Shown here: in pieces, positions 44,207-53,457 of the stretch
Position numbering within the stretch: the first letter of the stretch is position 1
Layout of the letters: each line of letters opens with the position of its first letter
DNA from: Bacillota bacterium
GTDB taxonomy: Bacteria; Bacillota; Negativicutes; Sporomusales; CTSoil-080
NCBI GenBank assembly: GCA_017889625.1
Contig: JAGGAD010000005.1
Location: 1 to 64,000, forward strand
Length of the DNA stretch: 64,000 nt
Direction: 5' to 3'
Translations under genes and position numbers: made by a program
Notes under the pieces: generated by a model
What the model was told of the DNA's origin: nothing
Seen by the model: only the letters and a program-made list of their open reading frames with translations
Databases searched by the model: none

Positions 44207-45601
44207 GTGAGCAAGGAACCGAAACATTTTAATATTAAACCACGCATTCTCTATCAAGTAGCAAAGGCCGCTTGGGAGGGACAACTTTTTGAGCGCCGCG
44301 AAGAAATATGCCAACTTGTCCATGAAGAATTTGCTGATCATACCACGCGCCGCAATGTGGCAAACCAAATCCGTATTGCCATGGGATTAAATCCACATGA
44401 TGATGACACCGTCATTAGCGAAGATGAGCAGGAAGCCCTTATGGGAATGGCCACTGACCCAGTCATCGTAGCCAATCCCGACGCCTGTTCAAAGTGCAGC
44501 GAAGGCAGCCGTACCTGCGAAGCAGTCTGTCCAGTACAAGCAATCAGCCACAATGAACTAGGCCAGGTAAGAATCGACCAGTCTAAGTGCTTAGGCGAAG
44601 GTCATTGTGTCGCAGCTTGTTCCTTTGGCGCGCTTACGGAAAAGGCTAATTTTGTTCCCTTAATTAAGCTTTTACGTCAACAAGCCAGTCCAGTATATGC
44701 TTCGGTAGCTCCAGCCTTTGCCGGGCAATTTGGCAAAGATGTTACGCCAGGCAAATTACGCTCAGCCCTTGTCAAGCTTGGCTTTAAAGAGATGGTCGAA
44801 ACGGCGTTGTACGCTGATATTGTTACAATAAAGGAGGCCTTTGAATTTGACAATTTTGTTAAGAATGAGAACGATTTCCTAATTACCAGTTGTTGCTGTC
44901 CCGTGTGGATTAAATTAATCGAAAATAAATATCCTGAACTATTTAATCATATTTCCCCCTCTGTTTCACCGATGGTTGCCTCGGCACGAATTATCAAAAC
45001 GTTTGAACCCACGGCCAAGGTAGTATTTATTGGACCATGTATCGCCAAAAAAGCCGAGGCTTTATTACCCGAGCTAAAAGGTGCTATAGATTTCGTACTT
45101 ACTTTCCAAGAACTGTCAACTATTTTTGAAGCAGCCGAAATCGACCCTACTCTTGAGAAAGATGAAGAAAACCCACAAGCCTCCTGGGGCGGCCGGGTAT
45201 ACGGCCGTACCGGCGGGGTAAGCGCCGCGGTCGAAGCTACGTTAAAAACTCTTGTACCGCGCCGTGCCGAAATTTTTTCGGCATTACAGTTAGACGGTAT
45301 CCCCGATTGCCAGAAAGCTCTGGAAAAACTAAAGCATGGCGAAATCACCGCCAATTTTATTGAAGGCATGGCCTGTAAAGGCGGCTGTGTTGGCGGACCA
45401 GGAAGAATTATCTCAGCAGATGAAGGTACTATCGCCGTAAATAACTATGGCCGAGCCTCAACTAGTCCCACGCCAGTAGAAAATCCCCAAGTATATTCAC
45501 TGCTGGCTCGTCTTGGTTACGACGCTAATGTCACTAATCTTACCGGCGAGGGTCCTGCCGCTACTATTTTAGCCCGTCATGCTTTGAATAAACCCGAGTA
45601 A
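44207..45601 (+). CDS. [FeFe]-hydrogenase-like iron-sulfur protein
   Basis: A 464-residue cytoplasmic protein related to the large subunit of [FeFe]-hydrogenase. An N-terminal helical region (1-80) is followed by ferredoxin-type clusters: C94, C97, C104, C108 and then C128, C134, C138 with Glu131 where a Cys is usual. The H-cluster domain has TSCCCPVW (227-234, normally TSCCP-x-W), GPCIAKK (276-282, normally MPC-x2-KK) and MACKGGC with C390 and C394. The four ligating Cys are probably present, but the Met of motif 2 is missing and a Cys is added in motif 1. It may be a sensory or slow hydrogenase. Start GTG 44207. Confidence 0.87.
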   Translation: MSKEPKHFNIKPRILYQVAKAAWEGQLFERREEICQLVHEEFADHTTRRNVANQIRIAMGLNPHDDDTVISEDEQEALMGMATDPVIVANPDACSKCSEGSRTCEAVCPVQAISHNELGQVRIDQSKCLGEGHCVAACSFGALTEKANFVPLIKLLRQQASPVYASVAPAFAGQFGKDVTPGKLRSALVKLGFKEMVETALYADIVTIKEAFEFDNFVKNENDFLITSCCCPVWIKLIENKYPELFNHISPSVSPMVASARIIKTFEPTAKVVFIGPCIAKKAEALLPELKGAIDFVLTFQELSTIFEAAEIDPTLEKDEENPQASWGGRVYGRTGGVSAAVEATLKTLVPRRAEIFSALQLDGIPDCQKALEKLKHGEITANFIEGMACKGGCVGGPGRIISADEGTIAVNNYGRASTSPTPVENPQVYSLLARLGYDANVTNLTGEGPAATILARHALNKPE

Positions 45602-45603
45602 AC

Positions 45604-45641
45604 AACTACCCCTAGCCAACATTAAGTCGGTAGGGGTAGTT
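45604..45641. terminator. Convergent terminator between hydrogenase-like and kinase genes
   Basis: 11-bp perfect stem AACTACCCCTA (45604-45614) and TAGGGGTAGTT (45631-45641). It serves the plus-strand gene and, from the other side, the kinase gene. Confidence 0.75.
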
Positions 45642-45644
45642 GCT

Positions 45645-47144
45645 CTATTCTTTATAAAAACATGATTTTCCCAAAAACTCGCGTAATATAGAGTTAGAAG
45701 GGACATTTTCACTATCGATTGCGCGAAAAAATGCTAAAAAGTTTAATAGCCGCTGAGCTTCGGCATATTCAGGCTTATCGGGTCCTACTTTAGCCAATAA
45801 TGCTTCTGCATATGGTTTAAGTACACCTAATTCATAAATCAGCGCCGAATTAAACATAATATCGGCTTCTTCCTGAAACGGAAAAATATTCCGTTCTTCA
45901 CCACGCCGCACCGACGGCCAGAGTTCTAGGGTTTGCAATGCATCATGGGCACGAAATTGGCTATCCCTCACAATCCGACGAATTAGCCTTGTATCAGTGG
46001 TGGGAATCCGATTATGATTATCAATAGATAACTGGGTTATCGCACTAATATAAATTTTGATTTTCTGGTCATGCGGCACGGAAAGCGTTAAGCGCTCATT
46101 AAGTCCATGAATCCCTTCAATAATCACTGGCTGATCCGGTTCTAGGTGTAGAGTATGGCCACGGTATTCGCGTTGACCAAGCAGAAAATTATAACTTGGC
46201 ATTTTTACATTTTCACCTTTTAACAACCGCACTAGATGTTCGTTAAAAAGTTCCAAATCCAACGCTTCGATAGATTCAAAATCGTAGTTGCCTTGCTCGT
46301 CCCGCGGCGTAAGCACCCGATCAAGAAAGTAATCATCAAGAGAAATGGAAGCCGGTCTAACCCCATTGACCCGAAGCTGTACATTTAGTCGCTGAGCAAA
46401 TGTTGTTTTGCCCGACGAAGACGGCCCAGCCACCAATATAATTCTCACTTCATTTCGATGTTCCGCAATATAGTCGGCAATTTGCGCCAATTTCTTTTCA
46501 TGTAAGGCTTCAGCTACCCGAACAATTTCCTCTATACTATTTTCTTCAACCGCTTGATTGAGCGCACTAACATAGCTACACCTTAGTATCCGGCCCCATT
46601 CCTCAGCTTCTTTAAAAATCCGCGCAAGTTTAGGTTGCTCGACAAATTCCGGCAAAACATCCGGTTTTTCCTTTTCCGGCAAACACAGAATTAGTCCCGA
46701 TTGGTAATATCTAAGTTTAAACAGCTTTAAATATCCAGTACTCGGAACCATTGTGCCATAAAAATAGTCATAAGCATCGCCACAATAATAGATACTTAAC
46801 ATCTCACGCTCAAGCTGCCTAAGCAATCGAACCTTTTCCGGTTGGCCTGCGGCTTCAAATAAAGCTATCGCTTCATATTTGCTTACCATTTTTTTTATAA
46901 ATAAACGATCTTGCGCTACAATACGGTGCATACGATCTTCGATATGCTTTACATCTTCCGGCGTCAAATTACGACCCAAATATACTTCGCAATATATTCC
47001 CTTGTTTAGTGAGTGTTCAATCGTCACTTCACCTAACGGATAAAGTTCACGCACAGCAGCCACCATAACAAATGTAAGGCTCCGCAAATATACCCGCATA
47101 CCTTCAGTCGTTGTTAGATCTAAGAACTTAACCTTATCAACCAT
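45645..47144 (-). CDS. Uridine kinase-like nucleoside kinase
   Basis: A 499-residue cytoplasmic protein. The N-terminal 60 residues are a TGS-like domain and the next 140 resemble the threonyl-tRNA synthetase additional domain, as in other large bacterial uridine kinases. The kinase follows with Walker A GPSSSGKTTF (about 239-248), SLDDYF and a FEGIHGLN-like IEGIHGL motif. Substrate is probably uridine or another nucleoside, but related proteins are not well studied. A GGGAGG site precedes the ATG. Confidence 0.86.
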   Translation of the reverse strand: MVDKVKFLDLTTTEGMRVYLRSLTFVMVAAVRELYPLGEVTIEHSLNKGIYCEVYLGRNLTPEDVKHIEDRMHRIVAQDRLFIKKMVSKYEAIALFEAAGQPEKVRLLRQLEREMLSIYYCGDAYDYFYGTMVPSTGYLKLFKLRYYQSGLILCLPEKEKPDVLPEFVEQPKLARIFKEAEEWGRILRCSYVSALNQAVEENSIEEIVRVAEALHEKKLAQIADYIAEHRNEVRIILVAGPSSSGKTTFAQRLNVQLRVNGVRPASISLDDYFLDRVLTPRDEQGNYDFESIEALDLELFNEHLVRLLKGENVKMPSYNFLLGQREYRGHTLHLEPDQPVIIEGIHGLNERLTLSVPHDQKIKIYISAITQLSIDNHNRIPTTDTRLIRRIVRDSQFRAHDALQTLELWPSVRRGEERNIFPFQEEADIMFNSALIYELGVLKPYAEALLAKVGPDKPEYAEAQRLLNFLAFFRAIDSENVPSNSILREFLGKSCFYKE

Positions 47145-47250
47145 AAAAAACCTCCCTAGTCCTTTATGGATCAGCGTATTTTAGTTTTACCAACATCCAT
47201 CTTACATAATCGAGTTAAACAGCCACAATTCTAATATATTGCAGCAACAA

Positions 47251-48123
47251 TTATTCTGTTCCACAATAATACAAAACAACAACACTAAGCATTATGAGGA
47301 TACCACCTAATGCCTGCAACAAATTTAATGTTTCCCCCAGTAATATCCACGCCATGATAATTGTTAAAGGAATTTCCGCCGTGCTAATTATTGATGAAAT
47401 ACCAGAACCAATTCGTTTTATTCCTGCGTAATAAAGCATTATCGGCAATAGTAATACCAGACCACCAGTCACCAATAACTCAATCTGGTACCACGTTAGC
47501 GCTATTTCTGCCATCCACAGCGGCTGATATACCACTAAAATCGCCACAAAAGAAATAGTCTGCGACCAGGCTGTTACAACCGGCAGAGCCACCTTAGATA
47601 AAAGTTTTTCGCCATTCACAACCAAAAATGCGTTAGTAACAGCAGACGCAAGAACAAGCCCAATTGCACTGGCCCCCACTGTGTCAATACTAATTTCCGG
47701 CAAATTGACACAAAACGCCAACCCCACAATTGCCATAACCAGCGCTATTTTTTCATACCTAGTAACTGAATATCCAGTGAATACTGCATTGTAAATAAGC
47801 ACAATAGCCGGATAAGTAAAAAGAAGCAGCGTTGCTAGCGCCGCATCTAATTTAGCAAGAGCTGAAAAAAACAGTACTGATGTTAAAAATGATCCTATCA
47901 GCCCTTGAAGTAACATCGTAATAATAAGTTTTTTCGGTATCAACAGTCTATTTCCACTGACCAAAACCCAACCCCAGGAAATGCCCAACGCTAATATGTA
48001 TTGCAGAATAAGAACTGTCACCGGGTTTAACCCGGTAGCATAAGTATATTTGCAAACAATCGAAGATGCAGCAAAAAAAAACGCGGCCGCAATCATCAAT
48101 ATATATCCATACCAATTTGCCAT
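47251..48123 (-). CDS. EamA/DMT family transporter
   Basis: A 290-residue membrane protein with ten predicted helices and two EamA repeats (about 5-140 and 155-288), of the drug/metabolite exporter superfamily. The substrate is unknown. The ATG has GGAG 6 bp upstream. It follows the phosphate transporter gene by 34 bp on the same strand. Confidence 0.88.
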   Translation of the reverse strand: MANWYGYILMIAAAFFFAASSIVCKYTYATGLNPVTVLILQYILALGISWGWVLVSGNRLLIPKKLIITMLLQGLIGSFLTSVLFFSALAKLDAALATLLLFTYPAIVLIYNAVFTGYSVTRYEKIALVMAIVGLAFCVNLPEISIDTVGASAIGLVLASAVTNAFLVVNGEKLLSKVALPVVTAWSQTISFVAILVVYQPLWMAEIALTWYQIELLVTGGLVLLLPIMLYYAGIKRIGSGISSIISTAEIPLTIIMAWILLGETLNLLQALGGILIMLSVVVLYYCGTE

Positions 48124-48157
48124 GGAAAACTCCTATTTTTAGTTCACTAACCCTATT

Positions 48158-49150
48158 CTATTTAATTAACAATGAAGTTAGCTTATATACTATGGCACTT
48201 ACTATAGCCGTACAAGGAATCGTCAGCACCCAAGCGACTAGCATTTGCTGAGCAACACCCCACCGCACAGCATTAATCCGTTTGGCAGTTCCCACGCCCA
48301 TTATTGAACCTGACACAACATGGGTAGTACTAACTGGTAAATGTAGCAGTGTTGCCCCAAAGATAACACACGATGAATTTAAATCAGCTGCAAATCCACT
48401 CACCGGTTCTAATTTAAAGATTTTAGCCCCCATCGTCCGGATGATTCGCCATCCCCCGGCCGCTGTTCCTGCGCCCATGGCTGTCGCTGCTGTTATTTTA
48501 ACCCATATCGGTACTTCAAAAGTCTGCAAGTATCCCGTACTAACCAACGTAAGGGTAATAATACCCATTGCTTTCTGAGCATCGTTGGAGCCATGAGCAA
48601 AAGACATCATGGCTGCAGAAACAATTTGCAGGCGACGAAACTTATTATTTAGCTTTGATGGAGCGACTCGCCCCACCAGCCAATAAATCCCCGTCATTAT
48701 GATAACACCAGTGATAATCGCAATTACCGGCGAACAAATCAGCGCCATAACAATTCTTATAATCCCATCAATTTTAAGTGCATCAGAACCGGTCGAAACT
48801 AGCACCGAACCAATAACCCCACCAACTAAAGCATGTGATGAACTGCTGGGAATTCCAAGCCACCAAGTAATAAGATTCCAACAAATCGCGCCAATCATCG
48901 CCGCAATAATTATATGTTCATTAATCATTTGGGCTGATTTTACAAGGTCAGCGCCAATAGTTTTTGCTACTCCTGTACTATACATCGCTCCGATAAAATT
49001 AAGTCCGGCAGAAAGCCATACGGCCATTCTCGGTGTTAAAGCACGCGTCGATACCGACGTCGCAATAGCGTTAGCAGTATCATGAAAGCCATTGATATAA
49101 TCAAACGCCAAACATAAAACAAAGACAACTAATATTAATATATCAGGCAT
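48158..49150 (-). CDS. pit: Inorganic phosphate transporter, PiT family
   Basis: A 330-residue low-affinity phosphate carrier with about 10 helices and the two PiT signatures, GFHDTANAIATSVSTRAL near the N-terminus and GSNDAQKAMGI in the second half. It overlaps the DUF47 gene by 8 bp, the standard arrangement of PiT with its accessory protein, and the pair is probably cotranslated. Confidence 0.95.
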   Translation of the reverse strand: MPDILILVVFVLCLAFDYINGFHDTANAIATSVSTRALTPRMAVWLSAGLNFIGAMYSTGVAKTIGADLVKSAQMINEHIIIAAMIGAICWNLITWWLGIPSSSSHALVGGVIGSVLVSTGSDALKIDGIIRIVMALICSPVIAIITGVIIMTGIYWLVGRVAPSKLNNKFRRLQIVSAAMMSFAHGSNDAQKAMGIITLTLVSTGYLQTFEVPIWVKITAATAMGAGTAAGGWRIIRTMGAKIFKLEPVSGFAADLNSSCVIFGATLLHLPVSTTHVVSGSIMGVGTAKRINAVRWGVAQQMLVAWVLTIPCTAIVSAIVYKLTSLLIK

Positions 49151-49769
49151 ATTTCATAACCACGCCCCGAACTAAGTCCGCTATTTTTTCGCAATGATCC
49201 AGAGCGTCCTCCAAATGTTCTAATATCTCTTTCCACTTAATTATCTTAACCGGATCAGGGCAGGTATTGAATAGATTAGCAATTTCCTGACGGTAAATGC
49301 GATCACCTTCACTTTCCAGAACCGAAATTTTACGGATATGATCAAGAATTTTATCCCGATTCCCCCTAATGTTCGGCAGCAGATCAAAGCATTTTACCAC
49401 TTCCTCGGTACAGTCCTCTAGAAGCCGAGCCAACTCAGTAGCTCCAGGCGACGGCGCACCAGCCTTGTAAAGCACGATTCTTTCAATTATTCCTTGCAAA
49501 AAGTCTACTACATCATCAATCATGGTTGCCAAAAGATTAATGTCTTCCCGGTCCAAAGGCGTAATAAATGTCCGGTTAAGCAAATCAACTATTTCATCAT
49601 TAGTTTCATCAGCCTGATGCTCTATATCCGAAATAATTTTCATTTTTTGCTCTAAGTCATCCTCACCCTTCATCGATTCATGAAGTACTTGAGCCCCTTG
49701 GCGAAGTATCCTGGTACTTTCAGAAAACAATTTGAAAAACTTGTCCTCCCGCGGCTTTAAACGAAACAT
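49143..49769 (-). CDS. DUF47/PhoU-like phosphate transport accessory protein
   Basis: A 208-residue all-helical protein of the DUF47 (TIGR00153, Pit accessory) family, related to PhoU. It carries the E-x-E/D residues typical of metal binding in the repeats (ISDIEHQADET and VLESEGDRIY). It is thought to regulate the neighbouring Pit carrier. It is first in the operon. Confidence 0.93.
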   Translation of the reverse strand: MFRLKPREDKFFKLFSESTRILRQGAQVLHESMKGEDDLEQKMKIISDIEHQADETNDEIVDLLNRTFITPLDREDINLLATMIDDVVDFLQGIIERIVLYKAGAPSPGATELARLLEDCTEEVVKCFDLLPNIRGNRDKILDHIRKISVLESEGDRIYRQEIANLFNTCPDPVKIIKWKEILEHLEDALDHCEKIADLVRGVVMKYA

Positions 49770-49891
49770 TCATTAGCCCCCATTATTACAGATTATTATT
49801 TTGTTTCCCAAAGTATAATTATAACGATTTTAGTAAAAAAATGCTAGTCTTTGTATATAACGCCATTTTTATAAAGCCGTCATCTTTCACC

Positions 49892-49926
49892 AAAAAAGAC
49901 TTGACCTTCACCGTCAAGTCTTTTTT
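49892..49926. terminator. Bidirectional terminator near the small membrane gene
   Basis: 14-bp perfect stem (49892-49905 and 49913-49926) with a 7-nt loop and A/T tracts on both ends. It lies 10 bp after the stop of the gene at 49937 and before the DUF47 gene. Confidence 0.85.
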
Positions 49927-49936
49927 GTAATCTAAT

Positions 49937-50119
49937 TTAACGGTGCGCCAACATTTTTAATATCTTATAAGCAATAATCGGAAAAGGAGCCCGCCGAACT
50001 GAAAACCGCATTCCCAAAAGAAAAATCACAACCGCACCGATAAGGTGAACCCCCCAAAATCCAGCGCGCGGAAATTTTAACGTTGTGCCATCCACCCAGT
50101 TTTCATTATATTGCCCCAT
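49937..50119 (-). CDS. Small single-pass membrane protein
   Basis: A 60-residue protein with one hydrophobic helix (about 22-37, GVHLIGAVVIFLLGMRF) and a basic C-terminus (SVRRAPF and KILKML). The ATG has a clear GGAGGG site 9 bp upstream and its own terminator, so the gene is very likely real. I do not recognise the family. Confidence 0.6.
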   Translation of the reverse strand: MGQYNENWVDGTTLKFPRAGFWGVHLIGAVVIFLLGMRFSVRRAPFPIIAYKILKMLAHR

Positions 50120-50190
50120 ATGTTATATCCCTCCTTTATCATAGTATTGCCAGCAAGCGCATAACACCTTAATGGGTATTAAAGGAAAAA

Positions 50191-50237
50191 ATAAACCCAG
50201 ATTACTTCACCCTTAAATGAAGTGAACCTGGGTTTAT
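50191..50237 (-). terminator. Rho-independent terminator of the aminotransferase
   Basis: 10-bp outer stem ATAAACCCAG (50191-50200) and CTGGGTTTAT (50228-50237) with an inner CTTCAC/GAAGTG pairing, then T-rich sequence on the minus strand. Confidence 0.85.
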
Positions 50238-50238
50238 T

Positions 50239-51483
50239 TTATCGTACTAAACTAACCACTTTCGCCATTTTGGTAGCCATACCCTTAACCTTCTTGAGCG
50301 GCACCCCACAGATAGCGATCCTTATCCCCCCGATCATCGGCACCGCAAAAACATTATCGTCACATAATTTTTCACAAGCATAATCCGGATCTTTAGCCAA
50401 GACTGACATAAAAAATCCCGCATTATAGGGCATCATCTCTAGGTTCGCTTCTTTGGCATCAACAATAAAGGCATCAGATCGCGCGCGAAGCATTTTGTAA
50501 TAACCATCACGTTCTTGTTCAATCTGCTCGGTTAATGCTTTATCTTTATAAATAATCGTTAATAGATCCATCGCACTTCGGTTAATGCTTGACCACGTAG
50601 CCCGGCAAAGATAATTATTAACCGACTCGAATTCTTTAATAACTTCGCGGCTGGAAGATATCCCAATCATAGCCCCAGTACGCTGACCATAAATCGTGTA
50701 TCCCTTGGACATGCTAAACCCAATAATAATCAGCACATTTTCCGGCAAACCGGAAAATTTCTTCATAAAAGTCCGACATTCATGCTGGTCGCCAACATAC
50801 GCAATGTAGGCCATATCGACAAATATTACAAAGTTTTTATCCTTGTTTTTCGCCGCAGTCTTAACAATATCAAGTACGCCGTCCCATTCGTCGTCATCAA
50901 GGCTATACCCTACCGGATTATGCGCCGGAGTATTAAGAATAACAAACACATTAGTTTGTTTAGCCTGCAATTCAGCTAATTTCGCTGCAAAGCCTTTAAT
51001 GTTAAACCGTTTATGTTCGTCAAGCATGGTAAACGTTTCAAGCTTGCGGACAAAGGCTTCTGCCATAATTTGATAAGGACCCCAATACCAGTCAGGAGTA
51101 AGGATACTATCACCCAAGTCAGTATAGTTCCAGATGGCATGATGAATCGCTCCGGTACCGCCAGCCGTGGCTAAAGCCGAAAAATAAGCATCAGGTTTAC
51201 AATCCCCCAGCGCTACGTCAACAACCGCTTTCGTATATTCAGGCAAACCGGCAATTGGTGCATAATCAGATATTTCTGTCATTGGCAGATTACGATAAAT
51301 TTTTTCCACTGTGGATAGTGTAACCAAATTCTCTTTCTCATCCAAAAGAACACCAATTGACGCATCAATTACCTGCTCCGCGCCCACTTTTTTAATAGCT
51401 GCTTTAGCAGCGGCACTCGCTTTAAAAATTTTATCATTTATAACTTTATCATGCATATGCGATCCGGAAACTCGAATAGCCAT
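50239..51483 (-). CDS. PLP-dependent aminotransferase, class I/II
   Basis: A 414-residue fold type I aminotransferase. ILNTPAHNPVGYS is the usual NP-x-G cofactor region, FVDMAYIAYVG supplies the Asp/Tyr that hold the pyridine ring, and SMSKGYTIYGQRTGAMIG holds the Schiff-base Lys and phosphate ligands. It is likely specific for aromatic amino acids or aspartate, given the overall resemblance to class I enzymes, but the exact substrate cannot be read from sequence. ATG 51483 follows GGGGG by 7 bp; the GTG just before is less favoured. Confidence 0.85.
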   Translation of the reverse strand: MAIRVSGSHMHDKVINDKIFKASAAAKAAIKKVGAEQVIDASIGVLLDEKENLVTLSTVEKIYRNLPMTEISDYAPIAGLPEYTKAVVDVALGDCKPDAYFSALATAGGTGAIHHAIWNYTDLGDSILTPDWYWGPYQIMAEAFVRKLETFTMLDEHKRFNIKGFAAKLAELQAKQTNVFVILNTPAHNPVGYSLDDDEWDGVLDIVKTAAKNKDKNFVIFVDMAYIAYVGDQHECRTFMKKFSGLPENVLIIIGFSMSKGYTIYGQRTGAMIGISSSREVIKEFESVNNYLCRATWSSINRSAMDLLTIIYKDKALTEQIEQERDGYYKMLRARSDAFIVDAKEANLEMMPYNAGFFMSVLAKDPDYACEKLCDDNVFAVPMIGGIRIAICGVPLKKVKGMATKMAKVVSLVR

Positions 51484-51522
51484 CACTCTTCCCCCTCTTA
51501 TCCAAACAATTATTTATCAAAA

Positions 51523-51556
51523 ATTAATGAATAAATATTAAATATTTTTCATTAAT
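51523..51556 (-). repeat. 9-bp inverted repeat upstream of the aminotransferase
   Basis: ATTAATGAA (51523-51531) and TTCATTAAT (51548-51556) are exact inverted copies with a 16-bp AT-rich spacer, 40 bp upstream of the start codon. It could be an operator, or chance in AT-rich sequence. Confidence 0.4.
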
Positions 51557-51625
51557 TCCTTTTTTCCTGCTTGTTCTTACATTTTTTTTATTTTCAAACA
51601 GGATATTGATAAATTATAGGATCAA

Positions 51626-52918
51626 TCAGGGATACATTTTATGTAGCATTCTCGGAAATGGTATCGTCTCGCGAATATGATCAAGACCACATATCCATGC
51701 AACAGCCCGTTCTATGCCCATACCAAAACCGGAATGTGGTACTGATCCGTAACGACGTAAATCCAAATACCAATCAAACGCTTCTGGCGGCAGATTATGT
51801 TCAGCAATCCGTTGCTCTAATAACTTGAGATCATCAATCCGCTGTCCACCGCCAATAATTTCACCATATCCTTCCGGCGCTAATAAATCAGCCCCCAAAA
51901 CTACATCCTTATTTTCTGGATCAGGCTTCATATAAAACGCCTTAATAGCCGTCGGATAGCGATGAACAAAAACAGGAGCGTCAAAATAATTAGATATGAT
52001 CGTTTCGTGCGGTGCGCCAAAGTCATCGCCCCAAGTAAATTCTTCGCCTGCCTTGTTAAGAATTTCAACGGCTTCAGTGTAGCTGATCCGCGGAAATGGC
52101 AAGGTAATTTTTTCTAATTTTGTTAGATCTCGTTCTAAAGTTTTAAGTTCCTGTTTACACCTTTCAAGCACCCGCTGAATAACATAATAAACCATTTCTT
52201 CCTGCACTTTAATATTATCATTAATATCAAAGTATGCCATTTCCGCTTCAACCATCCAAAACTCCATAAGATGACGCCGCGTTTTTGACTTTTCAGCTCG
52301 GAAAGTCGGCCCAAAACAATAAATTCGCCCTAAGGCCATTGCAGCTGCTTCACTATAAAGTTGTCCACTTTGGGATAAAAACGCCTTATCGCCATGATAA
52401 TCAAGTTCAAACAGAGTCGTAGTTCCTTCGCATGCCGCCGGAGTAATAATCGGAGCATCAGCTAAAACAAAATCTCGCTGATAAAAAAATTCCCGAATAG
52501 CATGTTCAATTTCTGATCGTATCCGCATAACCGCATTCTGCCGCGGCGTACGCAGCCACAAATGACGCCGATCCGCCAAAAATTCTACACCATGTTCCTT
52601 GTGTGTTATCGGATACTCTTCGGCAATATTAACCAGTTCTACACCTGTTACCTGGATTTCATACCCTCCCACCGACCGTGCTTCCTCACGAACAATACCA
52701 CGCATAATTATTGAACTTTCCTGAGTTAACGACCCGACTAAACTTACCAATTCATCACTTACTTCTTTTTTTACCAAAACACCTTGCACCAGACCCGTTC
52801 CGTCCCGTACAATCAAAAAAGAAATTTTTCCAGAAGATCGTAAGTTGTATAGCCAGCCTTGAATAAATACTTCTTCACCTACATGCTCACCTAATCTTTT
52901 TATTAATACTGTCGGCAC
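51626..52918 (-). CDS. asnS: Asparaginyl-tRNA synthetase
   Basis: A 430-residue class IIb tRNA synthetase that charges tRNA-Asn. It has an N-terminal OB-fold anticodon domain (about 15-105, [19 protein letters not shown]) and a catalytic core with motif 2 ([19 protein letters not shown]) and motif 3 ([16 protein letters not shown]). Start is GTG at 52918, after GGAAG; the open frame continues 47 codons upstream but lacks the family pattern. No T-box leader is seen upstream. Confidence 0.95.
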   Translation of the reverse strand: MPTVLIKRLGEHVGEEVFIQGWLYNLRSSGKISFLIVRDGTGLVQGVLVKKEVSDELVSLVGSLTQESSIIMRGIVREEARSVGGYEIQVTGVELVNIAEEYPITHKEHGVEFLADRRHLWLRTPRQNAVMRIRSEIEHAIREFFYQRDFVLADAPIITPAACEGTTTLFELDYHGDKAFLSQSGQLYSEAAAMALGRIYCFGPTFRAEKSKTRRHLMEFWMVEAEMAYFDINDNIKVQEEMVYYVIQRVLERCKQELKTLERDLTKLEKITLPFPRISYTEAVEILNKAGEEFTWGDDFGAPHETIISNYFDAPVFVHRYPTAIKAFYMKPDPENKDVVLGADLLAPEGYGEIIGGGQRIDDLKLLEQRIAEHNLPPEAFDWYLDLRRYGSVPHSGFGMGIERAVAWICGLDHIRETIPFPRMLHKMYP

Positions 52919-53049
52919 CTTTTTACACTTCCTTTTTATGTTTACATAGTATTTCTTTATCCAACCAATCTTTTCCTTTAAATTTTTTTTATCTAAACCA
53001 AGGCTTTTTGTTGAATGTTTAACTATATTTTTAGAATAATATAAGGAAA

Positions 53050-53069
53050 AGCAGGCCATTTGGCCTGCT
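53050..53069 (-). terminator. Rho-independent terminator of the SASP gene
   Basis: 8-bp GC-rich stem (53050-53057 and 53062-53069) with a 4-nt loop, overlapping the SASP stop codon and followed by TTTTCC on the minus strand. Confidence 0.8.
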
Positions 53070-53334
53070 AAGCTTTATTATTTGCATCGTACGCCGCAGT
53101 AAGAGTTTTTCCCGTCGGAGCCGTTGATGCAGCAGTACCAGCAAAATTCTGTTCCTGAGCCTGAATCATCTTCCGAACCATCTGACCGCCTACCCGTCCA
53201 TTATCGGCGGAAGTCAAAGCACCTTTGTAAGTGTTTTGGTAATTCGCAAGGCCGAGTTCAGACGCAGTCTCGATCTTCAACCGATCAAGAGCCTGCTGGG
53301 CAGCGGGATTCACAGTTTTACGACTCCTCGACAT
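53068..53334 (-). CDS. Alpha/beta-type small acid-soluble spore protein
   Basis: An 88-residue DNA-binding protein that coats and protects spore DNA and is degraded on germination. It contains the two family signatures, [15 protein letters not shown] with the germination protease site and [10 protein letters not shown] sigma-G-type promoter lies just upstream. This gene is direct evidence that the organism makes endospores. An Ala/Thr-rich tail after residue 65 is longer than in B. subtilis SASPs. Confidence 0.95.
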   Translation of the reverse strand: MSRSRKTVNPAAQQALDRLKIETASELGLANYQNTYKGALTSADNGRVGGQMVRKMIQAQEQNFAGTAASTAPTGKTLTAAYDANNKA

Positions 53335-53374
53335 AATGCAAACCTCCCGTTAATAAATTTTTTGAACCCGTTTA

Positions 53375-53403
53375 TAGCATGGCTTAAACTAATCATTACA
53401 TAC
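53375..53403 (-). promoter_or_regulatory. Sigma-G promoter of the SASP gene
   Basis: On the minus strand GTATG (53403-53399), 17 bp and CATGCTA (53381-53375) match the sigma-G -35 GHATR and -10 CATNHTA boxes. It lies 40 bp upstream of the SASP start. The context of a SASP gene makes the match convincing. Confidence 0.8.
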
Positions 53404-53423
53404 CTTGAAATAACTGGGCAAAT

Positions 53424-53455
53424 AAAAAAGGCGGCCAAACTCAGCCGCCTTTTTT
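53424..53455 (-). terminator. Rho-independent terminator of the porin gene
   Basis: 12-bp GC-rich perfect stem (53424-53435 and 53444-53455) with A/T tracts, directly after the porin stop codon. Confidence 0.9.
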
Positions 53456-53457
53456 AT

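Noticed and set aside
52919-53049. T-box before asnS
   Set aside because: No GGTGGTACCGCG-like sequence or terminator is present; the gap is too short.
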